In this document: piece after piece, positions 1 to 8,864 of the stretch
Layout of the letters: the number at the start of each line of letters is the position of its first letter
How positions within the stretch are numbered: the stretch's first letter is position 1
Origin: DATIHQ01 sp035480535
Lineage (GTDB): Bacteria > Chlamydiota > Chlamydiia > Chlamydiales > SM23-39
Assembly (NCBI GenBank): GCA_035480535.1
Contig: DATIHQ010000065.1
Coordinates: 1-33,086 of the forward strand
Direction: 5' to 3'
Length of the DNA stretch: 33,086 bases
Translations under genes and position numbers: made by a program
Notes under the pieces: generated by a model
What the model saw: the letters and a program-made list of their open reading frames with translations, nothing else
Told to the model about the DNA's origin: nothing
The model's database searches: none

Positions 1-168
1 ACCTCCTTGTAGATCGTAAAAAATAAGGCCAAAGCGATCGTTCTCTAAGGGAGAGATGGCAAATGAATTGGCTTGCCCCAAAGGATACAGATTATCTCCT
101 ATCGGGAAATAGAGTTGCCCTCCATCAAATTTTAGGGGACAGTTTGTTGCTGAAGCTAACTGGGACAT
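1..168 (-). CDS. N-terminal fragment of an unrecognised protein (runs off window)
   Basis: A reading frame on the minus strand is open from an ATG at 168 to the window edge with no stop (56 codons, starting MSQLASATNCPL). An in-frame ATG six bases upstream (174) is an alternative. I prefer 168 because an AGAGG motif lies about seven bases before it. The visible part contains short beta-type stretches such as GGQLYFPIG and FGLIFYD, with no signal peptide or membrane segment. I do not recognise the family. It lies downstream of the ABC exporter genes in the same orientation, separated by about 70 AT-rich bases, so it may have its own promoter. Confidence 0.55.
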   Translation of the reverse strand, partial: MSQLASATNCPLKFDGGQLYFPIGDNLYPLGQANSFAISPLENDRFGLIFYDLQGG

Positions 169-241
169 GGCCATACCTCTTGTTGTTATATAAAAAATAC
201 TTTACACATTCCTTATATTTCATTCAAGAGTTCTTAATTTA

Positions 242-1045
242 TTATTTTACACAGTCCAACCTTTTTTGGAGGCGGCGGATCGCGTCCCAGGCGAAAAGGA
301 GAGTGAAGGCGGTGAGCGCTGCAAAACTAAACCAAAAGGGGAGATAGCCTTCTTGACCTAGTGCAGCCGCGCGCATTCCTTCCATCACATAGAGGAGGGG
401 ATTGACGAGGTGCGCATAGCCGATTTCAGGAGAGATGCTATAGACCGATTGCCAGGAGTAGAGCCAGCCGCCAAAACTATACATGGGGTTGACCACGCGG
501 ACGAAAAGGTGGGAGAGGCTGCCCATCTTCTTTAAGACGCTCGAGAGCCAAAGGGCAAAGAATCCAAAGAAGAGATTGCCCATGATGAAGATGAGGGTGA
601 GGCGGAGCAGGTCGATTTTCCCGAGGTCGAACTGGGTGAAAAGGACCAATTTTCCCAGAGGGAACATCAGAAGGCTGATGACCGAGGAAACTAAGGCCCA
701 AGAAACGCCAATGTAGATGAAGACAAGCCAGGAGGGGATGGGAAGGGTGAGCGTATAGAGAATGGTCCTTTCTCCTTCCATGTCGGCGATCATGAGGCTG
801 ACCTTGCCGATCACCTCAAAAAAACCAAACCCAGCAACAACGCCGATGAGAATGAAGGGGCCATAGTCCGATTTTAGGCCGTAAGAGGGGAGAAAATAGC
901 TAAAGATCGTCACCGTTGTGAAGAGGAGGAGGGCTGTATCGAAGAACTTGCCCCAAAATTCCTCTTTGAACACGCGAAAATCGCGGCAGAGTAAATGATA
1001 GAGTGTGGTTATATAGCCGGGATAGCGAGAAATACTATTTTGCAT
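242..1045 (-). CDS. ABC-2 type exporter permease
   Basis: Membrane subunit (267 aa) of an ABC-2 exporter, working with the ATPase encoded just upstream. About six hydrophobic segments are visible, for example around FDTALLLFTTVTIFSYFLP, FILIGVVAGFGFFEVIG and LIFIMGNLFFGFFALWL. The arrangement fits the NodJ/DrrB-like ABC-2 family. The frame is open further upstream to 1129, but the ATG at 1045 overlaps the ATPase stop by 11 bases, which suits translational coupling and gives the expected family length. A longer start would bury a non-homologous extension inside the ATPase gene. The substrate cannot be read from sequence; such pairs export lipids, polysaccharides or drugs. Confidence 0.85.
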   Translation of the reverse strand: MQNSISRYPGYITTLYHLLCRDFRVFKEEFWGKFFDTALLLFTTVTIFSYFLPSYGLKSDYGPFILIGVVAGFGFFEVIGKVSLMIADMEGERTILYTLTLPIPSWLVFIYIGVSWALVSSVISLLMFPLGKLVLFTQFDLGKIDLLRLTLIFIMGNLFFGFFALWLSSVLKKMGSLSHLFVRVVNPMYSFGGWLYSWQSVYSISPEIGYAHLVNPLLYVMEGMRAAALGQEGYLPFWFSFAALTAFTLLFAWDAIRRLQKRLDCVK

Positions 1046-1790
1046 ACACAGTCTCGTTCGTGAGCTTGATGAATACGTCTTCCAGGCGATGCATGCTGTG
1101 CATCTTTTTGAGATTATCTGGAGTGTCAATGGTTTTCACAGCACCCGCATCGATGATGCAGACGCGGTCTGAGAGATATTCAGCTTCATCGAGATAATGG
1201 GTGGTCAATAAGATCGACGCTCCGCTTCGCTTCAACTCAATGATTTGCTCCCAGAGCTGGTGGCGGATGTGGGGATCGAGGCCCACCGTCGGCTCATCGA
1301 GAATGATCAGCTTAGGCCGATGAATGAGCGTGCGGGCGATCAAGAACCGCTGCTTATAGCCGCCAGAGAGAACATAGGCTCTCGATTTGGCATATTCATG
1401 CAAATCGAATTGGTCCATGAGCAAGGCGATCTGGGACTGGATATCTTTGGGCGACATTCTGTGATAGCGCCCCGCAAAAATCAGATTCTCTTCCAACGTT
1501 AAAGAGAGATCGAGATTGGGTTTCTGCGGGCAATAACCCACCTGTTTGCGATAGGAGACGATGTCTTTATAGATCGATTGTCCTTCATAGAGCACATCGC
1601 CATCTGTCAAAGGGTGGAGGCCGGCTAAAATGGTGGAGAGGGTTGTCTTCCCTGCGCCATTGACGCCGAGAAGGCCAAAGATCTCTCCTTGAAAAATATC
1701 GAAGGAGATCCCTTTTAGGGCTTCCTTGATCTGATCGCCGTTGCGATAATGCTTCTTAACGGAACGGACTTGAATCAATGTCTGATTCAT
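1035..1790 (-). CDS. ABC exporter ATP-binding protein
   Basis: Complete 251-aa ATPase that powers the neighbouring ABC-2 permease at the inner membrane. Walker A (GVNGAGKTT) is near residues 42-50, the signature LSGGYKQR at 141-148, Walker B LIILDE at 161-166 and the switch histidine in LLTTHY near 198. The closest subfamily by eye is the CcmA/DrrA-type group, whose members end soon after the HTDE-like region. The start is the ATG at 1790. The upstream 130 bases hold no clear gene. The 3' end overlaps the permease start, so the two are surely one transcription unit. The substrate is unknown. Confidence 0.92.
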   Translation of the reverse strand: MNQTLIQVRSVKKHYRNGDQIKEALKGISFDIFQGEIFGLLGVNGAGKTTLSTILAGLHPLTDGDVLYEGQSIYKDIVSYRKQVGYCPQKPNLDLSLTLEENLIFAGRYHRMSPKDIQSQIALLMDQFDLHEYAKSRAYVLSGGYKQRFLIARTLIHRPKLIILDEPTVGLDPHIRHQLWEQIIELKRSGASILLTTHYLDEAEYLSDRVCIIDAGAVKTIDTPDNLKKMHSMHRLEDVFIKLTNETVYAK

Positions 1791-1924
1791 ATGTACTCAA
1801 ATATAAAATTAAGCTTGGAAAACCAAGTGAATTGCGAACTCGTGTGAGCGAGCTAGTAAAGGAAAAGGTAAGATTAGATGTTCATGTTGCACATGATAAT
1901 TTTTCCAGGAAGAAGAGTCAATAG

Positions 1925-3871
1925 TTAAAAATTTTTTACCTTGTTGAGATATTCTTGCACTGCGGCGATGAAGGCGCCGTGGCTCCAAGTGAGGGGAGAG
2001 ACGGAGATAGGCTCATGGGTTTTAGGATTGACCTGCTCGGCGAGGACGCCGCTGGGTAGGGCGTGATCAGCGACCCAATTGAGAATCTCGAGAGCCCGAT
2101 TTAGATCTTCTTTTTTCTTGGCGAGGGCAATATGGTACTGCGCGATCCAAAGAGTCGTAATGAACCAGGGATTGCTGGGATCTCCTTCATTTTCCCGATA
2201 ATAGGAGTCATTTTCATAGCGGGCAAGGCCACCGCCAGCGCTTTCGACCCAAAGCTTATCGATCACCTGAGCCATAGTGCTTTGGACATAAGGGTGATCT
2301 GGCTCGTAGGCCCCAAAGGCGAAAATCCCATAAAGGCTGGCATCGATGGCGGCGTCGACCTCGATAGAGCCATCTTTTGTGAAGTTGATCATCCGGGCGA
2401 ATCGCTTCTCTTTTTTTAAATAGAGATATTGATCCATTCCCTCGCGCATTTTGCGGGCGCCTTCTCGATAATCTTGAGCCAGGCTCGTCTCGCCAAAGGC
2501 TTCAGCGAAATGAGCCGCTGCTGTGAGGCCTCCATAGACAGCTGAAACGGTAAAAGTGAGAATCCCCTGTCTCTCTTCCCAAAGATCATAGCTGGGAAGG
2601 GGAAGGCCTGTTTTAGGATTGCGGTAATTCATCATGAAGTCGGCAGCTCTTTTAATGAGGGGATCGTAGAGGGGGCGAATGAATTCTATGTCTTTATGGA
2701 TTTTGAAGTGATTCCACAAGGCCCAGATGACGAGAGCTGTTTCGTCTTCTTGGATGGGAAGTTGAGGTTTCATGTTCTCTTTTACCCAAGGATGCCAAGA
2801 GCTAGCCAAAGAGCCTGAAGGGGTATATTTATGAAGAAAATAGCCATCTTCAGAGATGAGTTTTGCGCAAAAACGGAAAAAGGGAGTTGTTTCATATCCA
2901 GCTAAATCGAGCGCATAGGCGATGAGCGATCCATCGCGAGGCCACATGTAACTATATGTATCTCGGTTAAAATAAACGGCGTCGGAATCATTGGCCGCGA
3001 TGATGCTGCCGCAATTATTGATTTGGGTGCGGCAAATGAGTAAACTCCTGTTGTAGAGGCGGGCAATTTTTTTGGGAAGGGGAGTCACATTCAGATTTTC
3101 TTTATCGACCCATAATTTCCAGTAGTTGAAGGTTCGTTTGAAAATCTCCTCGGGAGTTTTTTTTCGGATCATCTTATTTAATGCTCTAACCTCCTCCCAA
3201 TTTTTCCCCATCGCAATCCAGTAAAAACAGCTCTCTTTGCCTTGAGGGGGAATGGTGAGTGGAATCGCAAGCACTGAATCGACAGAGCCTTGGGCAATCG
3301 GGTTGCCGCTCAACACCCCATCTTCTGCGTCTTTCCACGTTCCCACCTCGGTGCCCCGCGCTTTATTCCCCGTCGCAAAGAAATCCACTCCAAATTTATT
3401 GTTCGCCCAGATGTTGATGAGAAAATAGCGATCCTTCTTGTAGTGCAGAAGACTATTGGTTTCGGGTCTAAATTCCGCTGTATCGCCGATTTCGGTTCCA
3501 TAGATGTAAAAATCATGGCCGAAAAAAAGGCGCACCTCTTTTTTTTCATCAGTGAGATTTTCTACGGTGAGTTTTTTTAAATAGATATTCTCATCGAAAT
3601 CAATGAGATCATTCGAGCGGATCTTCAGCCCAAGAGCGTCATTGACAAGTTCCACATCGGTGACTAAAGAGTCGTCGAGATAATCTCTTTTCACTTCCCA
3701 ACCTTCGGGAATCCAGCTGAACTGATCGTTTGCCCAAACGCCAAAACGAAACGGCTCTCCTTTCGTGTGATTCTCTTCGCCTACGTGGGGAAAATAGAGT
3801 TCTCTTAAGAGGAATCCTTTATCGAAGGCGATCAGGGCATTTCCGTTTCCAATGGGGAGATCTCTCGCCAT
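1925..3871 (-). CDS. GH15 glucoamylase-like glycoside hydrolase
   Basis: A 648-aa protein of glycoside hydrolase family 15, whose members release glucose from the non-reducing ends of alpha-glucans or related glucosides by an inverting mechanism. The N-terminal third (about 1-255) is a beta-sandwich-like domain and the rest is an (alpha/alpha)6 barrel. The barrel carries the conserved MWPRDG (309-314), the general-acid segment DLWEER (Glu 432/433) and the catalytic-base segment LAEQVNP (Glu 612). Length is normal for prokaryotic GH15. No signal peptide is visible, so a cytoplasmic role, for example in glycogen or maltooligosaccharide turnover, is inferred. Its ATG overlaps the stop of the upstream azoreductase gene by one base (TAATG), implying co-translation. 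Exact substrate is not determinable; trehalase-type GH15 is the main alternative. Confidence 0.88.
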   Translation of the reverse strand: MARDLPIGNGNALIAFDKGFLLRELYFPHVGEENHTKGEPFRFGVWANDQFSWIPEGWEVKRDYLDDSLVTDVELVNDALGLKIRSNDLIDFDENIYLKKLTVENLTDEKKEVRLFFGHDFYIYGTEIGDTAEFRPETNSLLHYKKDRYFLINIWANNKFGVDFFATGNKARGTEVGTWKDAEDGVLSGNPIAQGSVDSVLAIPLTIPPQGKESCFYWIAMGKNWEEVRALNKMIRKKTPEEIFKRTFNYWKLWVDKENLNVTPLPKKIARLYNRSLLICRTQINNCGSIIAANDSDAVYFNRDTYSYMWPRDGSLIAYALDLAGYETTPFFRFCAKLISEDGYFLHKYTPSGSLASSWHPWVKENMKPQLPIQEDETALVIWALWNHFKIHKDIEFIRPLYDPLIKRAADFMMNYRNPKTGLPLPSYDLWEERQGILTFTVSAVYGGLTAAAHFAEAFGETSLAQDYREGARKMREGMDQYLYLKKEKRFARMINFTKDGSIEVDAAIDASLYGIFAFGAYEPDHPYVQSTMAQVIDKLWVESAGGGLARYENDSYYRENEGDPSNPWFITTLWIAQYHIALAKKKEDLNRALEILNWVADHALPSGVLAEQVNPKTHEPISVSPLTWSHGAFIAAVQEYLNKVKNF

Positions 3872-4494
3872 TACAGTTTCCTTGCCAGCAGCTTGGCCTC
3901 TTTTTGCGCCTCAGCGATCTTTTTTTTCTGTATTTCGATTCCCATATCCATGGGCTCGGCAGTGATGAAAGCAATGTCTGTGATTCCCACAAAACCAAAG
4001 ATCGTTTTTAGATAAGGCTCCTGGAAATCAAAGCCTTGCATATCGCCAGTGTATTGTCCACCGCGGCTAACGATCACGACCATTTTTCGACCTTTGACGA
4101 GCCCTTCCGTTTTCCCCGAGTCGGTATAGCGAAATAAGTAGCGGGGCTGGACAATCAGATCGATGTAGTGCTTCAGCATGTAGGGGATAGAGAAATTCCA
4201 CATGGGGGTGCTGATGAGGAAAAGATCGGCTGTTTTAAATCGTTCGATATGTTGAACGATCTCCGCCCATGATTCCTTCAACCTCCCAAAGAGGTCTTTT
4301 CCTCCCAGAAGCACATATTTGCCGCTCACGCTTTTCACTCCTAAATCGGGGAGTGTTTCTTTAGCCAGATCCAATTCATCAATGACCCAATCGGGATGTT
4401 TTTCCTTAAATGCCTCCAAAAATACTTCTGAAACCTGTAAGGTTCTCGACTCCTCTTCTCGTGGGGAAGCAATGATATGCAATAATCTCTTCAT
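3871..4494 (-). CDS. azoR: FMN-dependent NADH-azoreductase / quinone reductase family
   Basis: A 207-aa flavodoxin-like oxidoreductase of the AzoR/NAD(P)H quinone reductase family, which uses FMN and NAD(P)H for two-electron reduction of quinones and azo compounds, probably in defence against electrophile or quinone stress. Diagnostic segments are the phosphate-binding start LLHIIASPREEES (4-16), PMWNFSIPYMLKHYIDLI (97-114), VSRGGQY and the late TIFGFVGI. The ATG at 4494 is preceded by an AGGAG ribosome site at good spacing. The gene is translationally coupled to the GH15 gene downstream and is divergent from ogt. The specific physiological substrate is not known. Confidence 0.9.
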   Translation of the reverse strand: MKRLLHIIASPREEESRTLQVSEVFLEAFKEKHPDWVIDELDLAKETLPDLGVKSVSGKYVLLGGKDLFGRLKESWAEIVQHIERFKTADLFLISTPMWNFSIPYMLKHYIDLIVQPRYLFRYTDSGKTEGLVKGRKMVVIVSRGGQYTGDMQGFDFQEPYLKTIFGFVGITDIAFITAEPMDMGIEIQKKKIAEAQKEAKLLARKL

Positions 4495-4561
4495 AACTCC
4501 TCTTTATCAATGCCTGAATTTCGATGGCAGCTTTTTTGTAGATTCGATATGCTTTCCCATC

Positions 4562-5017
4562 ATGAAAATAGATACTCCGCTTGGGCCCATGATAGCGATT
4601 GCTGATGACGAGGTGCTTTATCGCCTCGATTTCGCCGAGCACCGGGAAGGCGCTCCGCTTCCTCAAGGACGGACGGGGCCGATCCTTTCGATTGAAAGGG
4701 AGTTAAAAGAGTACTTCGAGGGCAAATTAAGAGAATTCAAAACCCCTATCGCCTGGGAAGGAACTCCGTTTCAACGCTCTGTCTGGGAAGCGTTGAGAAA
4801 AATTCCCTTTGGCCAAACGATCTCTTACGCTCAGTTAGCGGCAACAATCGGCAAGCCCACCGCCTTTCGCGCTGCGGCGCAAGCCAATGGAGCAAATCCA
4901 TTGACGATCCTGGTTCCTTGCCATCGCGTCATCAACGCAAATGGAGAATTAGGCGGCTATAGCGCGGGACTGAAGCGAAAAGAATGGCTCCTTCGCCATG
5001 AGAAAAAATTTAAATGA
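4562..5017 (+). CDS. ogt: Methylated-DNA--protein-cysteine methyltransferase
   Basis: Suicide DNA-repair protein (151 aa) that moves the alkyl group of O6-methylguanine to its own cysteine. The acceptor motif is PCHRVI with Cys 120. The arginine-finger and recognition helix FRAAAQANGANP (102-113) and the following GGYSAGLKRKEWLL are intact. The frame stays open upstream into the divergent azoR gene, but MKIDTPLGP matches the usual N-terminus of the family and gives the normal short Ogt length, so the ATG at 4562 is chosen; no strong ribosome site precedes it. The stop codon overlaps the next gene's ATG (ATGA), making ogt the first gene of a run leading into polysaccharide export, a functionally unrelated neighbour. 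Confidence 0.92.
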   Translation: MKIDTPLGPMIAIADDEVLYRLDFAEHREGAPLPQGRTGPILSIERELKEYFEGKLREFKTPIAWEGTPFQRSVWEALRKIPFGQTISYAQLAATIGKPTAFRAAAQANGANPLTILVPCHRVINANGELGGYSAGLKRKEWLLRHEKKFK

Positions 5018-5805
5018 CCCCATTCAAATTGGCGATTTCCGATATTCAGAAAGCAGCGAGTCAATATCGAATTTGGCTGCAGCTGGGGCTATTGGAAGTG
5101 AAACAGCGCTATCGGCGATCTGTTTTGGGTCCCTGGTGGATCAGCTTGAGCATGCTCATTTTTATCCTTGCCATGGGAAATATTTTTAGCCGATTGCTCG
5201 CCCAAAGCCTTGCGGAATACATCCCTTTTTTTACGGCCGGCTTCTTGCTCTGGTCGTTTATTTCCACTAGCATCAACGAATCGACCGATATTTTCAAAAG
5301 CAACAGTGGGTTCATTAAACAAGTCAAACTCCCTTATAATCTCTATATTTTGAAGTTTCTTGTTAGGAATTTCATCATCTTAGCGCATAATTTTGTGGTT
5401 TATCTCCTAGTGATTGGCTTTTTTCGGCTCAACCCGGGGTGGGCTAGTCTCCTTGCGATCCCAGGGATGATATTGCTCATTCTCAATCTCTATTGGATTT
5501 GCCTCATCGTCGCCTTGATCAGTGTCCGTTATCGGGATATGGTTCAAGTGATTCAAACGGGTTTGCAGATTCTTTTCTTTATGACTCCTATTTCCTGGAT
5601 GCCCAAATTATTAGGGGAAGAGTCTATCCTCGTGAAAATGAATCCCTTTGTCTATTTTTTAGATGCCATTCGACAGCCTCTTCTCGGCAACCTCCCTTCT
5701 TTAAACACTTGGATCGTGAATAGCTCCATTGCCATTATCGGCTTGTCGGGGAGTCTCCTTATTTTTAGTTCTGTACGATCGCGCATCCCCTTTTGGGTGG
5801 ATTAA
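5014..5805 (+). CDS. Polysaccharide ABC exporter permease (Wzm-like)
   Basis: Integral membrane subunit (263 aa) of an ABC-2 exporter of the Wzm/TagG type, which moves undecaprenyl-linked polysaccharide across the inner membrane. The family hallmark LLEVKQRYRRSVLGPWW is at about residues 29-45, followed by about six membrane segments and the conserved RYRDM and NPFVYFLDAIRQP stretches near the C-terminus. It starts with the ATG that overlaps the ogt stop by four bases, and three bases separate it from the ATPase. Context with an NDP-sugar reductase and a glycosyltransferase supports a glycan substrate. That is notable because chlamydial LPS is generally described as lacking O-antigen. Confidence 0.9.
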   Translation: MTPFKLAISDIQKAASQYRIWLQLGLLEVKQRYRRSVLGPWWISLSMLIFILAMGNIFSRLLAQSLAEYIPFFTAGFLLWSFISTSINESTDIFKSNSGFIKQVKLPYNLYILKFLVRNFIILAHNFVVYLLVIGFFRLNPGWASLLAIPGMILLILNLYWICLIVALISVRYRDMVQVIQTGLQILFFMTPISWMPKLLGEESILVKMNPFVYFLDAIRQPLLGNLPSLNTWIVNSSIAIIGLSGSLLIFSSVRSRIPFWVD

Positions 5806-5808
5806 GCC

Positions 5809-6549
5809 ATGGCGAGCATTGAATTGGATCATGTTTCTTTAGCCTATCCAGTTTATGGGATGAATTCCCGTTCTTTTAAAACAAGCCTTGTCAATCTAGC
5901 CATAGGAGGCCGCCTGAACAAAGAGGGGAGCATTCTGAAAGTGGAGGCGATTAAGAACATTCATTTAAAATTAAAAAGCGGAGATCGATTAGGGCTGATT
6001 GGACATAATGGAGCAGGGAAAACAACTCTTTTAAAAGTGATGGCTCAAATTTATGAACCCACTCAAGGGAAAGTAACCATTTCAGGGCAATCTCATTGCC
6101 TTTTTGACATCATGTTGGGAATGGATTCAGAACTAACTGGTTATGAAAATATTATGCTGCGGGGACTGATCCTCGGTTTTTCCAAACGGGAAATGGAAAA
6201 AAGCATTCCAGAGATTGAAGAGTTTTCAGAGCTAGGTGAATTTCTAAAAATGCCCATTAAAAGCTACTCATCTGGAATGTTAATTCGATTGGCTTTTGGC
6301 ATCATCACAACAATCCCCTCCGAAATTTTATTGATCGATGAAGTGGTGAGCGCAGGAGATGCCCGATTTATGGAAAAAGCCAAGGCGCGTATGGCCAGTT
6401 TAATTCATCAATCTGATATCATGGTTCTCTCCACGCACGATCACCAGGCAATCAGAGAATTTTGCAATCAAGCTCTGTGGCTCGAGCAAGGAGAAATAAA
6501 ATTTTTCGGGGAGATTGGGGAGTGTGAATGGATTCGCCGAACCTTGTAA
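5809..6549 (+). CDS. Polysaccharide ABC exporter ATPase (Wzt-like, short form)
   Basis: ATPase subunit (246 aa) partnering the Wzm-like permease. Walker A GHNGAGKTT lies at 65-73, the signature YSSGM at 153-157, Walker B ILLIDE at 173-178 and the switch histidine at about 210. The first 45 residues are the amphipathic lead-in typical of Wzt/TagH ATPases. The protein stops right after the nucleotide-binding domain, so it lacks the C-terminal glycan-binding domain found in Wzt proteins that recognise a capped O-antigen. This suggests a chain-length-independent exporter. Its end overlaps the probable start of the epimerase gene. Confidence 0.92.
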   Translation: MASIELDHVSLAYPVYGMNSRSFKTSLVNLAIGGRLNKEGSILKVEAIKNIHLKLKSGDRLGLIGHNGAGKTTLLKVMAQIYEPTQGKVTISGQSHCLFDIMLGMDSELTGYENIMLRGLILGFSKREMEKSIPEIEEFSELGEFLKMPIKSYSSGMLIRLAFGIITTIPSEILLIDEVVSAGDARFMEKAKARMASLIHQSDIMVLSTHDHQAIREFCNQALWLEQGEIKFFGEIGECEWIRRTL

Positions 6550-7495
6550 TAGAATAATAAATCGAGAAAAAAAGATATTGATCACAGGAGCCGCTGGGCT
6601 TGTGGGAATAGCTCTCGCACATGAATTAAAAAATCAAGGGTATACAAATCTCGTTCTACTCACTAGACAGCTCTGCAATCTTGTGGATTTTGAAGCCGTA
6701 AAAGCTTTTTTCCTCAAGGCCAAGCCCGATGTTGTTTTTCATGCGGCAGCCTCTGTTTACGGCTTAGGGGGAAATTTAAAAAAACCAGCCTCTATTTTTC
6801 TCGATAACACCTTGATGAATACCCATGTGATTGAGGCCAGTCGGCTCGCTGGAGTTCAAAAGGTGATCGCAATGGGAACGATCGCTGTCTATCCAGATCT
6901 ACAAACAAACCCAGTCAGAGAGAGCAACATATGGGAGGGGCCTCCTTCTGGCTCGGAGAGCAGTTATGGCCATTCTAAACGGGCCATGCTAGCGCAATTG
7001 CTGGCCTATCATCAAAACTATGGCCTTGATTATGCCTATGTACTCTCCACAAACTTATATGGCCCCAATGATAGATTCGACAGTCAGTTTGGCCATGTGA
7101 TTCCCTCTATGGTCTTTAAATTTTATCAAGCTAAGAACAACCATTCAGATGTTGTGCTCTGGGGAGATGGCACTGCGGCGAGAGATTTTCTCTATTCTAA
7201 AGACATGGCCCAGGCGTTGGTTTTAATCATGAATCAATACACTGGGGCAATCAATGTCGCCTCTGGAAAGAAGACGATGATTAAAGAGGTAGCCCATTTA
7301 TTGGCGAAGCTATTTGAAATGGACGGGAGAATTCAGTGGGATGTTCAGATGCCCAATGGAAGAAGATTTTATGAGGTTGATCTAACTCGCCTAAAATCCA
7401 TAGGATTTCAACCCGTTTATACGATCGAAAAAGGATTAAGAGAAACGATCGAGTGGTTCAGGATTCATCACGAGCAAAATCTAACTAGGTGTTAA
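6524..7495 (+). CDS. NAD-dependent nucleotide-sugar epimerase/reductase, GDP-L-fucose synthase-like
   Basis: Extended short-chain dehydrogenase. The NAD(P)-binding TGAAGLVG motif sits at the N-terminus and the catalytic pair is in SSYGHSKRAM (Tyr and Lys four apart). Segments such as KPDVVFHAAA and TNLYGPNDRFD resemble GDP-4-keto-6-deoxymannose epimerase/reductase (WcaG/Fcl), so GDP-fucose or a similar deoxysugar is the likely product; this is inference. No ATG gives a full Rossmann fold. The start is either the GTG at 6524 used here or a TTG at 6515, both inside the wzt-like gene, which explains the overlap. The glycosyltransferase ATG follows the stop without a gap. Confidence 0.82.
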   Translation: MNGFAEPCNRIINREKKILITGAAGLVGIALAHELKNQGYTNLVLLTRQLCNLVDFEAVKAFFLKAKPDVVFHAAASVYGLGGNLKKPASIFLDNTLMNTHVIEASRLAGVQKVIAMGTIAVYPDLQTNPVRESNIWEGPPSGSESSYGHSKRAMLAQLLAYHQNYGLDYAYVLSTNLYGPNDRFDSQFGHVIPSMVFKFYQAKNNHSDVVLWGDGTAARDFLYSKDMAQALVLIMNQYTGAINVASGKKTMIKEVAHLLAKLFEMDGRIQWDVQMPNGRRFYEVDLTRLKSIGFQPVYTIEKGLRETIEWFRIHHEQNLTRC

Positions 7496-8701
7496 ATGGC
7501 GAAAGAAAAGCTGGGGATTGTAAGCAGTTATAATGAATTATGCGGGAATGCCAGTTACACAAAGGCTTTAGCTCAAGGGCTTTCCAAGTATTTTGATGTA
7601 ACAGTTGTCTCTCTCAATGTAGAGCTCCTTCGAAAAGGAGATTCAAGAAGCGCTCGTTTGTATATCAAGAAAATCTGCGAAGAGCTTAGGCAATTTGATT
7701 GTGTAAACATCCAATTTGAAGCGGGTCTTTTTGGCTTGAAGCCCAGAACCATTCAGAAACGTTTTTTTGCGATTGCTAAAGCCTGTAAACGGTTTGTTCT
7801 AACCATGCATCGATTTCATGCTAAAGTAAAGTATCCTAGTCTACCTTTGTTAGCAAAGACATTTCTAAAGGGAAATATAAAGAAGCTCATTTTGGCTTTC
7901 CAGTATCCCTATGCTAATAATCGACACCTGCCTATGTATTATAGGATCATTCGATTTTGTAGAAGAAGAAACGCTCCTATTCTTGTACATACCCAAAGGG
8001 ATAGAGATCTAATTAAAATAAAGTTCAACTATGATCGTATTTTTGATCATCCCCTCTGTTTTTATGATCAGGAATATATCGAATCGATTCGCAAAACATT
8101 TGCGAGAAAAGATTTCTGCCAGAATCTTTCCCTTCGAGAAGATAAGGCTTATGTTGGGATGTTTGGTTTTATCAATAGATGCAAGGGACATGAAACGATG
8201 ATTCGAGCCCTTGAATTTCTACCGGAGAATTATGAACTCCTTATTTTTGGGTCGCAACATCCCCATACCATTAAGTTGGAAGAGCCTATAGATGACTACA
8301 TAGAACGTTTAGTGAAATTGACCACAGATCTGAAACTGACCCATCGAGTGAAGTTTTTTGGATCGCTGAATGACGATGAATTTTTAAAGGCGCTAGTGGC
8401 TTGTGATTTCAATGTTCTTCCTTATTTAGAGGTGAATCAAGGAGGTTCGGCCATCGCAGCGCTCTCTTTAGAGACTGGTTCAAACACAATTTTTTCTCTC
8501 AATTGCGCTTTTCATGAATTATCTAAGTATGCGCCGAACAGTTTTAAAATGATGACCATCGGAAACCACTTAGAGCTTGCAAATGCAATTCTCACCTATC
8601 GCAAATCTGATTTCAGCTCACATTTGAGCGAGTACCATAAAAAATACAATATCCACACCAGCACTGCCCTCTATCAAAGACTTCTGACAGAGACACTCTA
8701 G
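7496..8701 (+). CDS. GT4-like glycosyltransferase
   Basis: A 401-aa GT-B glycosyltransferase. The N-terminal domain (LGIVSSYNELCGNASYTKAL, about 6-25) resembles the acceptor domain of GT4 enzymes. The C-terminal domain holds VGMFGFINRCKGHETMIRAL (about 220-239), YELLIFGSQ and a degenerate donor-site loop around NQGGSAIAALSLETGS, where the usual E-x7-E pair is not clean. It is the last gene of the export operon and probably adds a sugar to the exported glycan. The ATG directly abuts the previous stop. The stop TAG is made of the TA target site plus the first G of the MITE that follows; joining the flanks without the element would give TAA at the same codon, so the protein end is unchanged. Confidence 0.82.
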   Translation: MAKEKLGIVSSYNELCGNASYTKALAQGLSKYFDVTVVSLNVELLRKGDSRSARLYIKKICEELRQFDCVNIQFEAGLFGLKPRTIQKRFFAIAKACKRFVLTMHRFHAKVKYPSLPLLAKTFLKGNIKKLILAFQYPYANNRHLPMYYRIIRFCRRRNAPILVHTQRDRDLIKIKFNYDRIFDHPLCFYDQEYIESIRKTFARKDFCQNLSLREDKAYVGMFGFINRCKGHETMIRALEFLPENYELLIFGSQHPHTIKLEEPIDDYIERLVKLTTDLKLTHRVKFFGSLNDDEFLKALVACDFNVLPYLEVNQGGSAIAALSLETGSNTIFSLNCAFHELSKYAPNSFKMMTIGNHLELANAILTYRKSDFSSHLSEYHKKYNIHTSTALYQRLLTETL

Positions 8702-8864
8702 GGCCTGTCGTCAATTAATTCATGGAGAGCTCTTTGCGGCTTTTCCAGCAGCTTTTCAGGGGCCACCCTTGGCCTAGTCTCTCAACTATGTCCTGCGGGT
8801 GTGCATGAAAATCTGCAGAAAAATCCATCAAAGATCTCCCAGAGACTTAAATGACGACAGGCCC
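8701..8864. mobile_element. 164-bp fold-back MITE with 18-bp terminal inverted repeats
   Basis: The ends GGGCCTGTCGTCAATTAA (8701-8718) and the reverse complement of 8847-8864 match at 17 of 18 positions. TA dinucleotides flank both ends (8699-8700 and 8865-8866), as expected for a TA target duplication. Inside the ends, the two halves continue to pair imperfectly through to a small central loop near 8774-8795 (for example CTCTTTGCGG against the complement of CCATCAAAGAT), so the whole element can form one long hairpin. It codes for nothing and must be moved by a transposase elsewhere. It lies between convergent genes and may act as a bidirectional terminator. The transposase family (IS630- or IS5/IS427-like) is a guess from the TA site. 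Confidence 0.82.

Noticed and set aside
1793..1924. Protein-like 38-codon stretch (KLGKPSELRTRVSELVKEKV) in the gap before the ABC ATPase, plus strand
   Set aside because: No start codon or ribosome site, and short enough to arise by chance; it could be a relic but nothing supports a family.
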